The notes below the pieces were generated by a model that saw nothing but the letters and a program-made list of their open reading frames with translations, searched no databases and was not told the origin of the DNA. This document shows, in pieces, positions 29,611 to 38,774 of a stretch of 64,000 bases of DNA; positions within the stretch are counted from its first letter, which is position 1, and the number at the start of each line of letters is the position of its first letter. The DNA is taken from NCBI RefSeq assembly GCF_037081775.1, contig NZ_JBAMHQ010000001.1:372001-436000 (forward strand). The letters run 5' to 3'. Both the position numbers and the translations under genes were made by a program. The stretch is from Haladaptatus sp. ZSTT2 (GTDB lineage: Archaea; Halobacteriota; Halobacteria; Halobacteriales; Halococcaceae).

Positions 29611-30780
29611 ATGCAACACAACTCGGGAGACAATCCCGGCAAATTCGGCACGTTCGGCGGGCGACACGTTCCAGAGCCGCTCGAAGAACCGCTCGCACAA
29701 CTGGGAGAGGCATTCGACGAGATTGCGAACTCACCAGAGTTCAGAGCCGAGTTTTACGACTTGCTCACGAAGTACGCGGGTCGGGAGACACCGTTGTACT
29801 ACGCCGAAAATCTCTCTGCAGAGTACGGCGCGGACATCTACCTCAAACGCGAAGACCTGCTCCACGGCGGGGCGCACAAAATCAACAACGCGCTCGGGCA
29901 GGCGTTGCTCGCAAAGAAGGCGGGGAAGACGCGGCTCATCGCGGAGACGGGCGCGGGCCAACACGGCACGGCGACCGCCATGGTCGGGGCGCTGTTCGGC
30001 CTCGAAACCGAGATTTACATGGGGAAAAAGGATGTCGAGCGCCAGAAGATGAACGTCTTCCGGATGCGACTCATGGGCGCGACCGTGAACGAGGTCACCC
30101 GCGGCGGGTCGGGACTCGCAGACGCCGTCGACGCCGCGCTCGAAGACTTCGCGGGGAACATGGAAGACACGCACTACCTCGTCGGCTCTGCGGTCGGACC
30201 CGACCCCTTCCCGCGGATGGTGCGCGAGTTCCAGTCGGTGATTGGCGAAGAAGCCCGCGCCCAGATTCTCGACCAGACGGGGAGCCTGCCGGATGCGGCG
30301 GTCGCCTGCGTCGGCGGCGGGTCGAACGCGATTGGCCTGTTTCACGCCTTCCGTGACGACGACGTGAAATTCTACGGCGGCGAGGGCGGCGGTGAAGGCG
30401 GCGACTCGAAGCGCCACGCCGCGCCGCTCGCTTCGGGGAAAGACGGCGTCATCCACGGGATGGCCACGCGCGTCATCGAAGACGACGTGGAGGTTCACTC
30501 GGTCTCTGCCGGACTCGACTATCCGGGCGTCGGCCCCGAACACGCCATGTTCCGGGCGGTTGGCCGGTGTGAGTATCGCGCCATCACCGACGACGAAGCA
30601 ATCGACGCCTTCCGGACGTTGAGCGAGACGGAGGGAATCATTCCGGCACTCGAAAGCAGTCACGCGCTCGCCCTCGCAAAGCAGGTTGCACCAGACCACG
30701 ACACCATCATCGTCAACCTGAGCGGGCGCGGCGACAAGGATATGGAGCAGGCCGCCTCGCTGCTCGACCTCGGCGCCTGA
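29611..30780 (+). CDS. trpB: Tryptophan synthase beta chain
   Basis: 389 residues. [18 protein letters not shown] opens the protein, [15 protein letters not shown] gives the PLP lysine K90, [12 protein letters not shown] is the ammonia/substrate region, and [13 protein letters not shown] binds the cofactor phosphate. The type is TrpB1, which normally works with TrpA. No trpA lies in the window, so TrpA must be made elsewhere or this copy uses free indole or serine. ATG 29611 is preferred over the upstream TTG at 29581. Confidence 0.93.
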   Translation: MQHNSGDNPGKFGTFGGRHVPEPLEEPLAQLGEAFDEIANSPEFRAEFYDLLTKYAGRETPLYYAENLSAEYGADIYLKREDLLHGGAHKINNALGQALLAKKAGKTRLIAETGAGQHGTATAMVGALFGLETEIYMGKKDVERQKMNVFRMRLMGATVNEVTRGGSGLADAVDAALEDFAGNMEDTHYLVGSAVGPDPFPRMVREFQSVIGEEARAQILDQTGSLPDAAVACVGGGSNAIGLFHAFRDDDVKFYGGEGGGEGGDSKRHAAPLASGKDGVIHGMATRVIEDDVEVHSVSAGLDYPGVGPEHAMFRAVGRCEYRAITDDEAIDAFRTLSETEGIIPALESSHALALAKQVAPDHDTIIVNLSGRGDKDMEQAASLLDLGA

Positions 30781-30993
30781 CCGCACTGGTGTCGAAGCGT
30801 CGGCGTACGAAGAAGGGCAGCCATATTCCCCACAAGAATACCGCCCGACTGCGTGCGTTTGTCGAAGATTTCTTTCGGTGAAACCTATTATTTTTTGTAG
30901 TAGTGTTACGACCAGAGTGACAAGGTACCGCCAGTTTATTCAGGCTCCAATAGGCACCCGGTGCCGGTCGCTGGCAGCCGTACCACCCTAACA

Positions 30994-31485
30994 ATGCCAC
31001 TGGACAAAAACCGGTTTAAAGACCTCTGGGGCGACCTCAATGACGTCCTAGAGGAGTTTATCGAAACGCCCGTTGGTGGTCGCAAGCCAGCCGACGAGGA
31101 GCCGAACGTATCTGACGAGACGCAAGAATCAACCAATGGTTCACCTGACTCGCCGCTCGACCAGCTCATCTCGAGTGAGTCGAAGTCGAAAGCAGACATC
31201 GTCCTCGAAACAGGGATGACGCCCGCGGAGTTGCTCGTCGAACTGCTCGGTGAGTACGACGGCCAGATGCGCCAACAGCAAGTCGTCAATGCGACGGGCT
31301 GGTCTGAAGCCTCGGTGAGTCGCCTGCTTATGAAGATGGAACAGACAGAGCGAATCACCCGCGTGCAGATTGGCAATGAAAAAGTCGTGTATCTCCCCGA
31401 CCACATCCCCGAGGCGGCCAAACACCCCTTCCAGCGAATCGCAGACGAAGAAACACCCCGAGACAGAACCGTAAACCGGAGCTAA
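30994..31485 (+). CDS. Winged-helix transcriptional regulator (MarR-like, DUF7343-type)
   Basis: 163 residues. The first ~75 are acidic and probably unstructured. The C-terminal part (about 78-150) forms a winged helix: TPAELLVELLGEYDGQMRQQQVVNATGWSEASVSRLLMKME, shown here as parts VVNATGWSEASVSRLL and IQ/VQIGNEKVVYLPDH. It most likely binds DNA. The target is unknown; trpB upstream and arginase downstream are candidates only by position. The 213-nt gap before it has an A/T-rich stretch (TTATTTTTTGTAG, 30888-30900) that may be a promoter or a terminator of trpB. Confidence 0.7.
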   Translation: MPLDKNRFKDLWGDLNDVLEEFIETPVGGRKPADEEPNVSDETQESTNGSPDSPLDQLISSESKSKADIVLETGMTPAELLVELLGEYDGQMRQQQVVNATGWSEASVSRLLMKMEQTERITRVQIGNEKVVYLPDHIPEAAKHPFQRIADEETPRDRTVNRS

Positions 31486-31486
31486 G

Positions 31487-32407
31487 CTACAAAATCCGCT
31501 TCCCGAGGACGCTTGCGGCAAGTTCGGTGGCGAGTTCTGCCGTTTCGTTGTGTTCGTCGAGAATCGGATTCACTTCGACGATTTCGAGCGAGCGCATGAA
31601 GTCGGTTGCCTTGTTTTCTGCGGCCACGATTTCGAGCGCTGCGTGTGCCTCGCGGTAGGTTACCCCGCCGCGAACCGGCGTCCCGACGCCGGGTGCTTCG
31701 TTTGGGTCGAGCCAGTCCATATCGAGGCTGACGTGGACGCCATCGACGCCATCGCGGGCGATCTCGATGGCATCTTCGACCACGGCTGAGACGCCACGTT
31801 CGTCGATATCGGACATCGTGAACGCGGTGATATCGCTTTCACGGATGGCCGCTCTCTCTGCGTCATCGACGCTTCTGAGGCCGACGATGACGATGTTTTC
31901 CTCACTGACGTTCGGAGCGTGTGCCCAGTCTGCGTCAGCAAATTCGTCGCGGCCGAGCACCGCCGCGAGGGGCATCCCGTGGACGTTTCCACTTGGGGAG
32001 GTCGAAGGGGTGTTGAAGTCGCCGTGAGCGTCGAACCAGATGACACCGAGGCTCGCATCCCTCGCGGCACCGGCCATCGTTCCAATCGCAATCGAGTGGT
32101 CGCCGCCAAGAACAAGTGGGAACTCGCCTGCGGCGAGCGCCGAGGCAACGTTGTCCGCGAGTCGAGTACACACCGTCGCCGTTTCATCGAGATACTTCGC
32201 CTTCCCGTGTTTTGGCTCACCGGCCTCCGGGTCGCGCAGGTGGGCGTGTGGGACGGCGATGTCACCCGCATCGTCACAGGCGACATCGATTCTGGCCAGT
32301 CGGTCTACGAGGCCTGCGTATCGAATCGCAGAAGGACCCATATCGACGCCACGTCGGTCTGCACCGAGGTCCATGGGAACCCCGATGAGTCGTGCTGTTT
32401 GCTGCAT
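31487..32407 (-). CDS. rocF: Arginase (ureohydrolase family)
   Basis: 306 residues. Manganese ligands are H104 (GGDHS), D126/H128/D130 (FDAHGDFNTP), D229 and D231 (SLDMDWLDP). GVPMDLGADRRGVDMGPSAIR at the start is the arginase pattern rather than the agmatinase one. It would split arginine into ornithine and urea. ATG 32407 was chosen over the GTG three codons upstream. It follows the epimerase gene by 39 nt and ends one base from the convergent regulator gene. Confidence 0.9.
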   Translation of the reverse strand: MQQTARLIGVPMDLGADRRGVDMGPSAIRYAGLVDRLARIDVACDDAGDIAVPHAHLRDPEAGEPKHGKAKYLDETATVCTRLADNVASALAAGEFPLVLGGDHSIAIGTMAGAARDASLGVIWFDAHGDFNTPSTSPSGNVHGMPLAAVLGRDEFADADWAHAPNVSEENIVIVGLRSVDDAERAAIRESDITAFTMSDIDERGVSAVVEDAIEIARDGVDGVHVSLDMDWLDPNEAPGVGTPVRGGVTYREAHAALEIVAAENKATDFMRSLEIVEVNPILDEHNETAELATELAASVLGKRIL

Positions 32408-32446
32408 ACGAACCACTACACGACACGGCCTGAAAAAGGGGGCCGA

Positions 32447-33364
32447 TTACTGGTACTGCGCGCAGACGAGTTCTAAGCCTTCCTCGAACGAAATCTCTGG
32501 CTCCCAACCAGTCTCGGTTTTCATTTTCGAGCTGTCGGCCATCGTGTCGTGGACGTACACGTCCTCAGGGATGGGATTCTCGATGTACTCTGGTTCAACA
32601 CTCGTTCCAAGCACCTCGTTCAATTTCTCGACGAGCGTGTTGGTGGTGTAGCTCTCACCCGTCCCAAGGTTGTAGATGCCGTCGAGTTCGTGGTCAGCAG
32701 CGAGTTCGAGGCCCCGAACGATGTCCGAGACGTGGGTGAAATCCCGGGTTTGGGTGCCGTCGCCGTAGATGACCGGCGCGTCGCCGTGAGCGAGGTCGTC
32801 TGCGAACTGGGCAATCAGGTTTGCGTACTCGCCTTTGTGTGCTTCTGCGCCGCCGTACCCCTGGTACACCGAGAAAAACCGCATACCAGCCATGTGCATG
32901 TCGTAGTGGTGTGAGAAGTACTCACCGTAGCGTTCCCGAGCGAGTTTCGAGGCTTCATAGCCTGTGCGCGCCGAGACCGGCATCGACTCGGGCGAGGGTT
33001 CGGTTCGGTTGCCGTAAATCGAAGAGGTCGAAGCGTACACCACGGTGTCACACCCGTCAAGGCGCGCCTGATTTACGGTGTTGACAAATCCTTCGACGTT
33101 GACGCGAGCGCCGGTTACCGGGTCGTCTTCGTGCATCGGATACGAGGAGAGTGCCGCGAGGTGAAACACGACGTCCACGTCGGTTGGGAGGTCGTCGTCG
33201 AGGACGCTTGCGTCCACGAATTCGACGGCCGAATCGAGGTTTTCTGGCGTCCCAAGATAACAGTCATCGACGGCAATCACGTCGTTGTCAGTGGCGAGGT
33301 GATTGGCGAGGTTCGAGCCGATGAATCCGGCTCCACCAGTCACGAGCACACGCATATCGTTCAT
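32447..33364 (-). CDS. NAD-dependent epimerase/dehydratase (UDP-glucose 4-epimerase-like)
   Basis: 305 residues. LVTGGAGFIGSNLANHL (about 6-22) is the NAD-binding Rossmann motif. STSSIYG contributes the catalytic Ser/Thr, and TGYEASKLARE gives the Tyr-x-x-x-Lys pair. VYGDGTQTRDFTHV is written IYGDGTQTRDFTHV here. The enzyme changes the configuration or removes water from a nucleotide sugar, probably for glycan synthesis. Start at 33364 (MNDMRVLVTGG); ATG 33355 (MRVLVTGG) is nearly as likely. Confidence 0.88.
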   Translation of the reverse strand: MNDMRVLVTGGAGFIGSNLANHLATDNDVIAVDDCYLGTPENLDSAVEFVDASVLDDDLPTDVDVVFHLAALSSYPMHEDDPVTGARVNVEGFVNTVNQARLDGCDTVVYASTSSIYGNRTEPSPESMPVSARTGYEASKLARERYGEYFSHHYDMHMAGMRFFSVYQGYGGAEAHKGEYANLIAQFADDLAHGDAPVIYGDGTQTRDFTHVSDIVRGLELAADHELDGIYNLGTGESYTTNTLVEKLNEVLGTSVEPEYIENPIPEDVYVHDTMADSSKMKTETGWEPEISFEEGLELVCAQYQ

Positions 33365-33531
33365 TACCACAGCTAGATAGATGTGGGTGCAAAGAGGTAC
33401 CGGAAACGAGACTTCGACGTCAATCTGTCCCGTCGCCTGCCCGCAATTTCTGTCACTAATCTAGGGCGTATCCGGTCGATTTATCACATACTATCCGCCG
33501 CCTTTAAGGAAATCTATCACGAAAGACGCCT

Positions 33532-34065
33532 ATGTCATCAATTGAGCTGACCCCGAGCCAGAAACGCATCCTCTCTGCCCTGATTAACCTCCATCGCCAG
33601 ACCGAGGACGCAGTAAAGGGCGAAGACATCGCGGCGGAAGTCGACCGGAATCCGGGCACAATTCGCAACCAGATGCAGAGCCTAAAAGCCCTTCAGTTGG
33701 TCGAAGGTGTCCCCGGCCCGAAAGGCGGCTATAAGCCAACCGCAAACGCCTACGAGGCCCTCGAAATCCAGGACATGGACCAGCCCGCAGAGGTGCCGCT
33801 GTTCCACAACGGCGAGTCCGTAGACGGCGCGAACGTCACCCAAATCAACCTTTCGAGCGTCCACCATCCAGAACTCTGTCGCGCAGAGATTTCGCTTCGC
33901 GGCTCCATCCGCGAGTTCCACGAAGGCGACGAGGTCATCGTTGGCCCGACGCCCCTCTCGAAACTCGTCATCGAAGGCGTCGTCGACGGCAAAGACGACA
34001 CGGACAACGTCCTCATCCTGACAATCGACGACATGAAAGCGCCCGTCGGCGAGCCAAAGAAGTAA
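33532..34065 (+). CDS. Winged-helix regulator with C-terminal beta domain
   Basis: 177 residues. The first ~75 form a winged helix (LTPSQKRILSALINLHRQ, VDRNPGTIRNQMQSLKALQL, GPKGGYKPTANAYEAL). The rest (about 95-177) is predicted beta-rich (VTQINLSSVHHPELCRAEISLRGSIREFHEGDEVIV) and may bind a ligand. Similar haloarchaeal proteins are often labelled Rrf2-like, but no Fe-S cysteine cluster is visible (one Cys only). TATA-like CTTTAAGG lies 23 nt before the ATG. Confidence 0.72.
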   Translation: MSSIELTPSQKRILSALINLHRQTEDAVKGEDIAAEVDRNPGTIRNQMQSLKALQLVEGVPGPKGGYKPTANAYEALEIQDMDQPAEVPLFHNGESVDGANVTQINLSSVHHPELCRAEISLRGSIREFHEGDEVIVGPTPLSKLVIEGVVDGKDDTDNVLILTIDDMKAPVGEPKK

Positions 34066-34201
34066 CCTTCCCACTCTCATTTCAGTTTCTTCGCGGCGAG
34101 TGGCGACACGCTGCTAATTGGTGGCAATACTCAGTGAAATCGGCCGCGGACGGCGTGACGATTCCAAAGCCTTTGTATCTCAGGACTTCGGAGTTGCCAC
34201 C

Positions 34202-35359
34202 ATGACCGAGAATATCGTGGTGCTCGGCGCGGGCTACGCCGGCGCAGCCGCGATTCAGAGCCTAGAAGCCGAGGTTGATAACGCAGATATTACCTGGATT
34301 TCGAAAGAGGACTACCACCTCGTCCTCCACGAAGTCCATCGTTGCATCCGCGATCCGAGCGTCCGGGACAAGATTTCGCTCCCCATCGCGGACATCAAAT
34401 CCCCGAGCACGCGCTTCATCAAAGCGGCAGTCGAGTCCGTCGATACCGACGACCGCGAAATCGATCTCGACGATGGCTCGACCGTCGATTACGACTACCT
34501 CGTCGTCGGACTCGGCTCGAAGACGGCCTACTACGGGATCCCGGGCTTAGAAGAGAACTCCCTTACGCTCAAAGGCCTCGACGACGCCCTCGAAATCCAC
34601 AACCAAGTGAAAGACGCCGCCCGCGAGGCCTCCCGCAACGACCCCGCCAAAATCGTCATCGGCGGCGCTGGGCTGTCGGGCATCCAGACGGCGGGTGAAC
34701 TCGCGGAGTTCCGCGACATGCACCGCGCCCCACTCGAGATTTACCTCGTCGAGGCGATGGAGGAAATCTTCCCCGGGCAAGACCCAGAAATCCAAGGTGC
34801 CCTCCGCAAGCGCCTCCTCGAAGCCGACATCAACATCCTCACGAACGACCCAATCACCGAAGCCGCAGAGGACACCATCTATTTCGACGAGGGAGAACCC
34901 CTCGAGTACGATGTCTTCGTCTGGACCGGCGGCATCACGGGACAGGACGCCCTCGAAGAGGCGAACGTCGAGAAGAACCACAACCGCGTGAACGCAGACG
35001 CGACGTTCCAGACCTCGGACGAGCGCGTGTTCGCCCTCGGTGACTCGGCGATCGTCGACCAGCTCAACTCAGAGCGCCCCGCCCCGCCAACGGCACAGGC
35101 TGCGTGGCAGGCTGGCGGCGTCATCGGCGAGAACGTCGCTCGCGCCATGAACGGGCAGGCGCTCACCTCGTGGAGCTACAAGGACAAGGGAACAGTCGTC
35201 TCCGTCGGCGACGACGCCGTTGCCCACAACGTCATGATGGTGCCAATCGGCACGTTCGGCGGCCCTGCGGCAAAAGTGCTGAAGAAGTCTATCGCTACCC
35301 GGTGGATTGCTGACGTGACCTCGGTGGGTCGCGCCGTGTCCGCCTGGGGCGACATGTAG
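34202..35359 (+). CDS. Type II NADH dehydrogenase-like flavoprotein
   Basis: 385 residues. VVLGAGYAGAAAIQSL (about 5-20) binds FAD, DYLVVGLGSKTAYYGIPG follows, IVIGGAGLSGIQTAGEL is the second (NADH) Rossmann motif, and VFALGDSAIV closes the FAD site. The family passes electrons from NADH to membrane quinone without pumping protons. ATG 34202 fits the family start; a TATA-like CTTTGTAT sits 24 nt upstream. The 136-nt gap before it holds nothing else visible. Confidence 0.85.
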   Translation: MTENIVVLGAGYAGAAAIQSLEAEVDNADITWISKEDYHLVLHEVHRCIRDPSVRDKISLPIADIKSPSTRFIKAAVESVDTDDREIDLDDGSTVDYDYLVVGLGSKTAYYGIPGLEENSLTLKGLDDALEIHNQVKDAAREASRNDPAKIVIGGAGLSGIQTAGELAEFRDMHRAPLEIYLVEAMEEIFPGQDPEIQGALRKRLLEADINILTNDPITEAAEDTIYFDEGEPLEYDVFVWTGGITGQDALEEANVEKNHNRVNADATFQTSDERVFALGDSAIVDQLNSERPAPPTAQAAWQAGGVIGENVARAMNGQALTSWSYKDKGTVVSVGDDAVAHNVMMVPIGTFGGPAAKVLKKSIATRWIADVTSVGRAVSAWGDM

Positions 35360-35548
35360 ACGTCGGGAATCTCGTTTTTCTACTGTTATCTTCGAGTCAC
35401 CGAGTGCAGACGCCGGATTTGTAACTCGTTTCAGGACTGTTCACCGTGATTGCGACCGACCCCGGCCGAATGTCACCGCCCGTTGTCTGTCTCGATTAAC
35501 TGCGGATTACAGTGGTGTGTTTGGCATAACAATGGTACAGACTGGCAA

Positions 35549-35608
35549 CCTCTAGGATAGGGACTAGAGGCACACAGGACCTGACGAGCACCTGACGCAC
35601 CTCTAGAG
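35549..35608. promoter_or_regulatory. CTCTAG-containing repeats before the Tat-exported propeller gene
   Basis: CCTCTAG (35549-35555) and CTAGAGG (35564-35570) form a perfect inverted repeat with an 8-nt spacer. A third site, the palindrome CTCTAGAG, lies at 35601-35608, 23 nt before the ATG. Three related half-sites in 60 nt suggest binding of a regulator. The remaining part of this 271-nt gap shows nothing else. Confidence 0.4.
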
Positions 35609-35630
35609 CCACAACAAAGGGGTGGAAATT

Positions 35631-36629
35631 ATGACAGAACTCATTTCACGAAGAGCAGTTCTCAGAACAATCGGCATGGGCGGCCTCGTTCTCACGATGG
35701 GGTCGGCAAAAGCCGGCGAGTGTGGCGGTGTCGAGATATTGTTGAATTTCGACCCAGGGAGCGGACAACTCCCAGAGAACCTCGCGGTCGATAGACGGGG
35801 AAACAAGTACATCGGCATGTCCTCACTCGGTGAACTCTGGAAAGTTCCCGCCGATAATACAACTGCATCACCGCTTGCGGTATTCGATATTGGCGCAGGA
35901 TTCGGCGTGCTTGGCGTGACGGTCACTCCACAGGGAACCGCCTTCGTCTGCTTGTTGACCGGCGTTGGTGAGGGCGACGATTCTGCCGATACCCACGGTA
36001 TCTGGAAAGTGGAGCGGGATGGAACCAAATCCCTCTTTGCCCCCCTTCCGCCAACCACCTTCCCGAACGACCTCATGCCGTTCAGAGACGGATTCCTCGT
36101 CACGGATTCGACTGGCGGCGCAGTATGGTACGTGACCGAGGGGGCCACCACCCCCTGGGTCACTTCTGAACTGCTCGAAGGAACCGGATCGTTCGGCTTT
36201 GGCTTCCCTATCGGCGCAAACGGCATCGTCCGTGGCAAAGACGGAGCAATTTACGTCGGCGTCGCAGAGCAGGGACACATCGTACGGATTCCGGTTAGCC
36301 AGGATGGGAGTGCAGGAACACCCGAACTATTCGTCGCAGACGACCGGATTTTTGGGTGTGACGGCATCACCATCGACAACCGTGGAAATCTCTACGTCGC
36401 GGTTATCGCGCAGAACACGATTGTTCGGGTGAACACAGACAAGTCGGTGAAAACGCTGGCGACCGAATCTGACGGCCTCGATAGTCCTTCAGACGTGGCG
36501 TTCGGAACGTCCGGGAATGAACAGAAATCGCTGTTCATCACCAACTTTGCGCTGCTCAACACGGAGAACCCGATGCCGGGACTTGCAACACTTCGCGTGG
36601 GGATTCCCGGGCGGCCCGTAAACGGGTGA
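35631..36629 (+). CDS. Tat-exported SMP-30/NHL-type beta-propeller protein
   Basis: 332 residues. The N terminus ISRRAVLRTIGMGGLVLTMG is a twin-arginine signal without a lipobox Cys at the usual place. The mature part has repeated propeller strands with ENLAVDRRGNKYIGM, VLGVTVTPQGTAFVC, NDLMPFRDGFLVTD, GIVRGKDGAIYVGV, GITIDNRGNLYVAV and DVAFGTSGNEQKSLFIT, as in gluconolactonase/SMP-30 proteins. It is expected outside the cell. Substrate unknown. ATG 35631 was chosen over 35622 because it places the twin Arg at 7-8 and follows GGGGTGG. Confidence 0.8.
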   Translation: MTELISRRAVLRTIGMGGLVLTMGSAKAGECGGVEILLNFDPGSGQLPENLAVDRRGNKYIGMSSLGELWKVPADNTTASPLAVFDIGAGFGVLGVTVTPQGTAFVCLLTGVGEGDDSADTHGIWKVERDGTKSLFAPLPPTTFPNDLMPFRDGFLVTDSTGGAVWYVTEGATTPWVTSELLEGTGSFGFGFPIGANGIVRGKDGAIYVGVAEQGHIVRIPVSQDGSAGTPELFVADDRIFGCDGITIDNRGNLYVAVIAQNTIVRVNTDKSVKTLATESDGLDSPSDVAFGTSGNEQKSLFITNFALLNTENPMPGLATLRVGIPGRPVNG

Positions 36630-36653
36630 CCGAGCTGAAAATAGCCGATCGCC

Positions 36654-37469
36654 TTATTCCAGCGGAAGGCCCGGATGCCACTGGTCGGCTCCGGCCTCTT
36701 TCGCGGCTTCGTCCATCTTCGCTAAGAGTTTCACCGCGAGCGACGCCGTCTCCGCTGCACGGCCTTCGCCTTCGGTGCGGAACTCTCCTGTCACTCGGTT
36801 CGCGTAAACGGTACAGACCGCCCCGGCGCGAAGCCCGTAGATGTTGGCGATGGTCATGATGGCAGAGGCCTCCATCTCGATGTTCTTCACGTTCGCGTCT
36901 TTGAGTTCCGCTATCATTTCTTCTGCCCCGCGGGCTTCGAAGCCTTCGAACCCGGCGCGACCCTGCCCGGCGTAGAAGCTGTCTGCGGACATCGTAATTC
37001 CCGTGTGGTAGTCGTAGTCGAGGCGTTCTGCGGCCGCAATCAAGGCCATGACGACCTGCTGGTCTGCGACGGCGGGGTAGTCCTCGCGGACGTATTCGGA
37101 ACTCGTGCCTTCTTGGCGGACGCCGCCCGTCGTAATCACGAGGTCGCCAACGTCCATCTCGGGCTGGATTGCACCACACGAGCCGACGCGGATGAACGTG
37201 TCCACGCCGATGCGCGCGAGTTCTTCGACGGCGATGGCGGCAGAGGGACTGCCGATACCCGTAGAGGTGACACTGATTGGTGCGCCGTCGTAGCTGCCCG
37301 TCGCGGTGCGATATTCGCGGTGTGCGCCGCGAATCTCGAAGTCGTCCCAGAACTGGGTAATCTTCTCGACGCGGTCTGGGTCGCCGGGAAGGAGCACGGC
37401 GTTTGCAACGTCGTCAGAGCCGACGCCGAGGTGGTACTGTACGTCGTCGTTTGGGTCTTCTGCGTCCAT
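36654..37469 (-). CDS. udp: Uridine phosphorylase
   Basis: 271 residues of the nucleoside phosphorylase family. YHLGVGSDDVANAVLLPGDPDRV opens it; SVTSTGIGSPSAAIAVEEL and FIRVGSCGAIQ are phosphate and ribose contacts; NIEMEASAIMTIA holds the active-site Glu-Met-Glu. It splits uridine (or another pyrimidine nucleoside) with phosphate to the base and ribose-1-phosphate. It overlaps cdd by one base and is likely translated with it. Confidence 0.9.
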   Translation of the reverse strand: MDAEDPNDDVQYHLGVGSDDVANAVLLPGDPDRVEKITQFWDDFEIRGAHREYRTATGSYDGAPISVTSTGIGSPSAAIAVEELARIGVDTFIRVGSCGAIQPEMDVGDLVITTGGVRQEGTSSEYVREDYPAVADQQVVMALIAAAERLDYDYHTGITMSADSFYAGQGRAGFEGFEARGAEEMIAELKDANVKNIEMEASAIMTIANIYGLRAGAVCTVYANRVTGEFRTEGEGRAAETASLAVKLLAKMDEAAKEAGADQWHPGLPLE

Positions 37470-37855
37470 TATTTGAGGTGGGATTCGGTGATGGTGTTCG
37501 GGAGCAGTTCACCGAGGGTGTACTCGGTCACGTCTTCGCCCTCATCACAGAGCACGGTGAGGTTGGGGTCACAGAACTCAGAGAGTGTCTGGCGACACAT
37601 GCCACAGGGCGTGACGCCGTCGCGTCGTCCGGAGCTGACGGCGATACGGACGAAGTCGCGGTGGCCGTTTTTCACGGCTTCTGCGATGGCGACTTCCTCT
37701 GCATGCAGCGAGTTCGAGTAGTTCGCGTTCTCCAGATTACAGCCGGTGAACACGGTTCCGTCCGCAGTTTCTACGGCCGCACCCACGCGATAGTCGGAGT
37801 ACGGCACGTGCGCCGCAGACTGAATCTCGCGGGCGGCTTCGATGAGGGCGTCCAT
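37469..37855 (-). CDS. cdd: Cytidine deaminase
   Basis: 128 residues, the length of small tetrameric cytidine deaminases. Zinc ligands are H51 (HAE, E53 catalytic), C84 and C87 (PCGMC). The first ligand is His where most short enzymes have Cys. It turns cytidine to uridine, which the next gene product, uridine phosphorylase, would then split. A TATA-like TATTTTTACC on the minus strand (37875-37884) lies about 20 nt before the ATG. Confidence 0.92.
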   Translation of the reverse strand: MDALIEAAREIQSAAHVPYSDYRVGAAVETADGTVFTGCNLENANYSNSLHAEEVAIAEAVKNGHRDFVRIAVSSGRRDGVTPCGMCRQTLSEFCDPNLTVLCDEGEDVTEYTLGELLPNTITESHLK

Positions 37856-38002
37856 GCGGGAACTACGAGGAGGCGGTAAAAATAGCCACCGTGATGGGCT
37901 GAAACGTGTCGGGTGCGAAAAGTGATTGAACAGTCAGGAAACCGTGAAACTGAAAGAATATTGATGTACCGTAGTGCCCTCTAGGGGGTGGGGTAGAATC
38001 CA

Positions 38003-38758
38003 ATGAATGGAATCGAGGGGAAGGTAGCGATTGTGACGGGAGCGAGTTCGGGGATTGGCCGCGCCACAGCGATGCGGTTTGCCGAAGAAGGCGCGAACGT
38101 CGTCGTCGGGGATGTTCTTGAAGACGGCGGGCAAGAGACGGTCGATATGATAACCGACGCGGGCGGCGAGGCGACGTTTGTCCGGGTCGATGTGACCAAC
38201 GACGCGGACGTGAAAGCGCTCGTTGAGACGACGCTCGATGTGTACGGCGGCCTTGATTTCGCCCACAACAACGCCGGTATCGAAGGCAAGATGTCACAAC
38301 TCGCAGACACCCCGGACGACGACTGGGCGCGCGTCATCGACGTGAACCTGACCGGCGTCTGGCGCTGCATGAAACACGAGATTCCGGTGATGATTGAACG
38401 CGGTGGCGGAGCCATCGTCAACACCTCGTCGGTCGCCGGGCTGATGGCCGCCGGGGGCGGGCCATACGTGGCGAGCAAACACGGTATCATCGGCCTCACG
38501 CGGGTTGCAGCCGTCGAATACGCCAAACAGGGCATCCGCGTGAACGCGGTCTGTCCGGGCGTCGTTGACACGCCAATGGTAAGCCGGGCCGCAGAAGACA
38601 CGCCGGAACTCATCGACCAGTTCGTCGCCATGCAACCGCTCGGGCGGATGGCAGAGCCAAACGAAATTGCGAGCGCTGTCGTGTTCCTCTGTAGCGACGA
38701 CGCCTCGTTCATCACGGCGCATCCGCTCCCGGTCGATGGTGGCTTGCTGTCTATCTGA
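38003..38758 (+). CDS. Short-chain dehydrogenase/reductase
   Basis: 251 residues. VTGASSGIGRATAMRFAEEG (about 10-29) binds NAD(P); NNAG is at about 91-94; the catalytic Ser is in VNTSSVAG, and YVASK gives Tyr and Lys. It resembles glucose 1-dehydrogenase and similar enzymes. The substrate is not evident; its place between cdd and the nucleoside transporter suggests sugar released from nucleosides, as inference. The 147-nt gap before it contains CCCTCTAGGG (37977-37986), related to the CTCTAG sites at 35549-35608. Confidence 0.85.
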   Translation: MNGIEGKVAIVTGASSGIGRATAMRFAEEGANVVVGDVLEDGGQETVDMITDAGGEATFVRVDVTNDADVKALVETTLDVYGGLDFAHNNAGIEGKMSQLADTPDDDWARVIDVNLTGVWRCMKHEIPVMIERGGGAIVNTSSVAGLMAAGGGPYVASKHGIIGLTRVAAVEYAKQGIRVNAVCPGVVDTPMVSRAAEDTPELIDQFVAMQPLGRMAEPNEIASAVVFLCSDDASFITAHPLPVDGGLLSI

Positions 38759-38774
38759 GAAAAGGGGTTTCGCG

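Noticed and set aside
29731-30786. Minus-strand open frame of 351 codons opposite trpB
   Set aside because: TrpB motifs on the plus strand are unmistakable; the mirror frame shows none.
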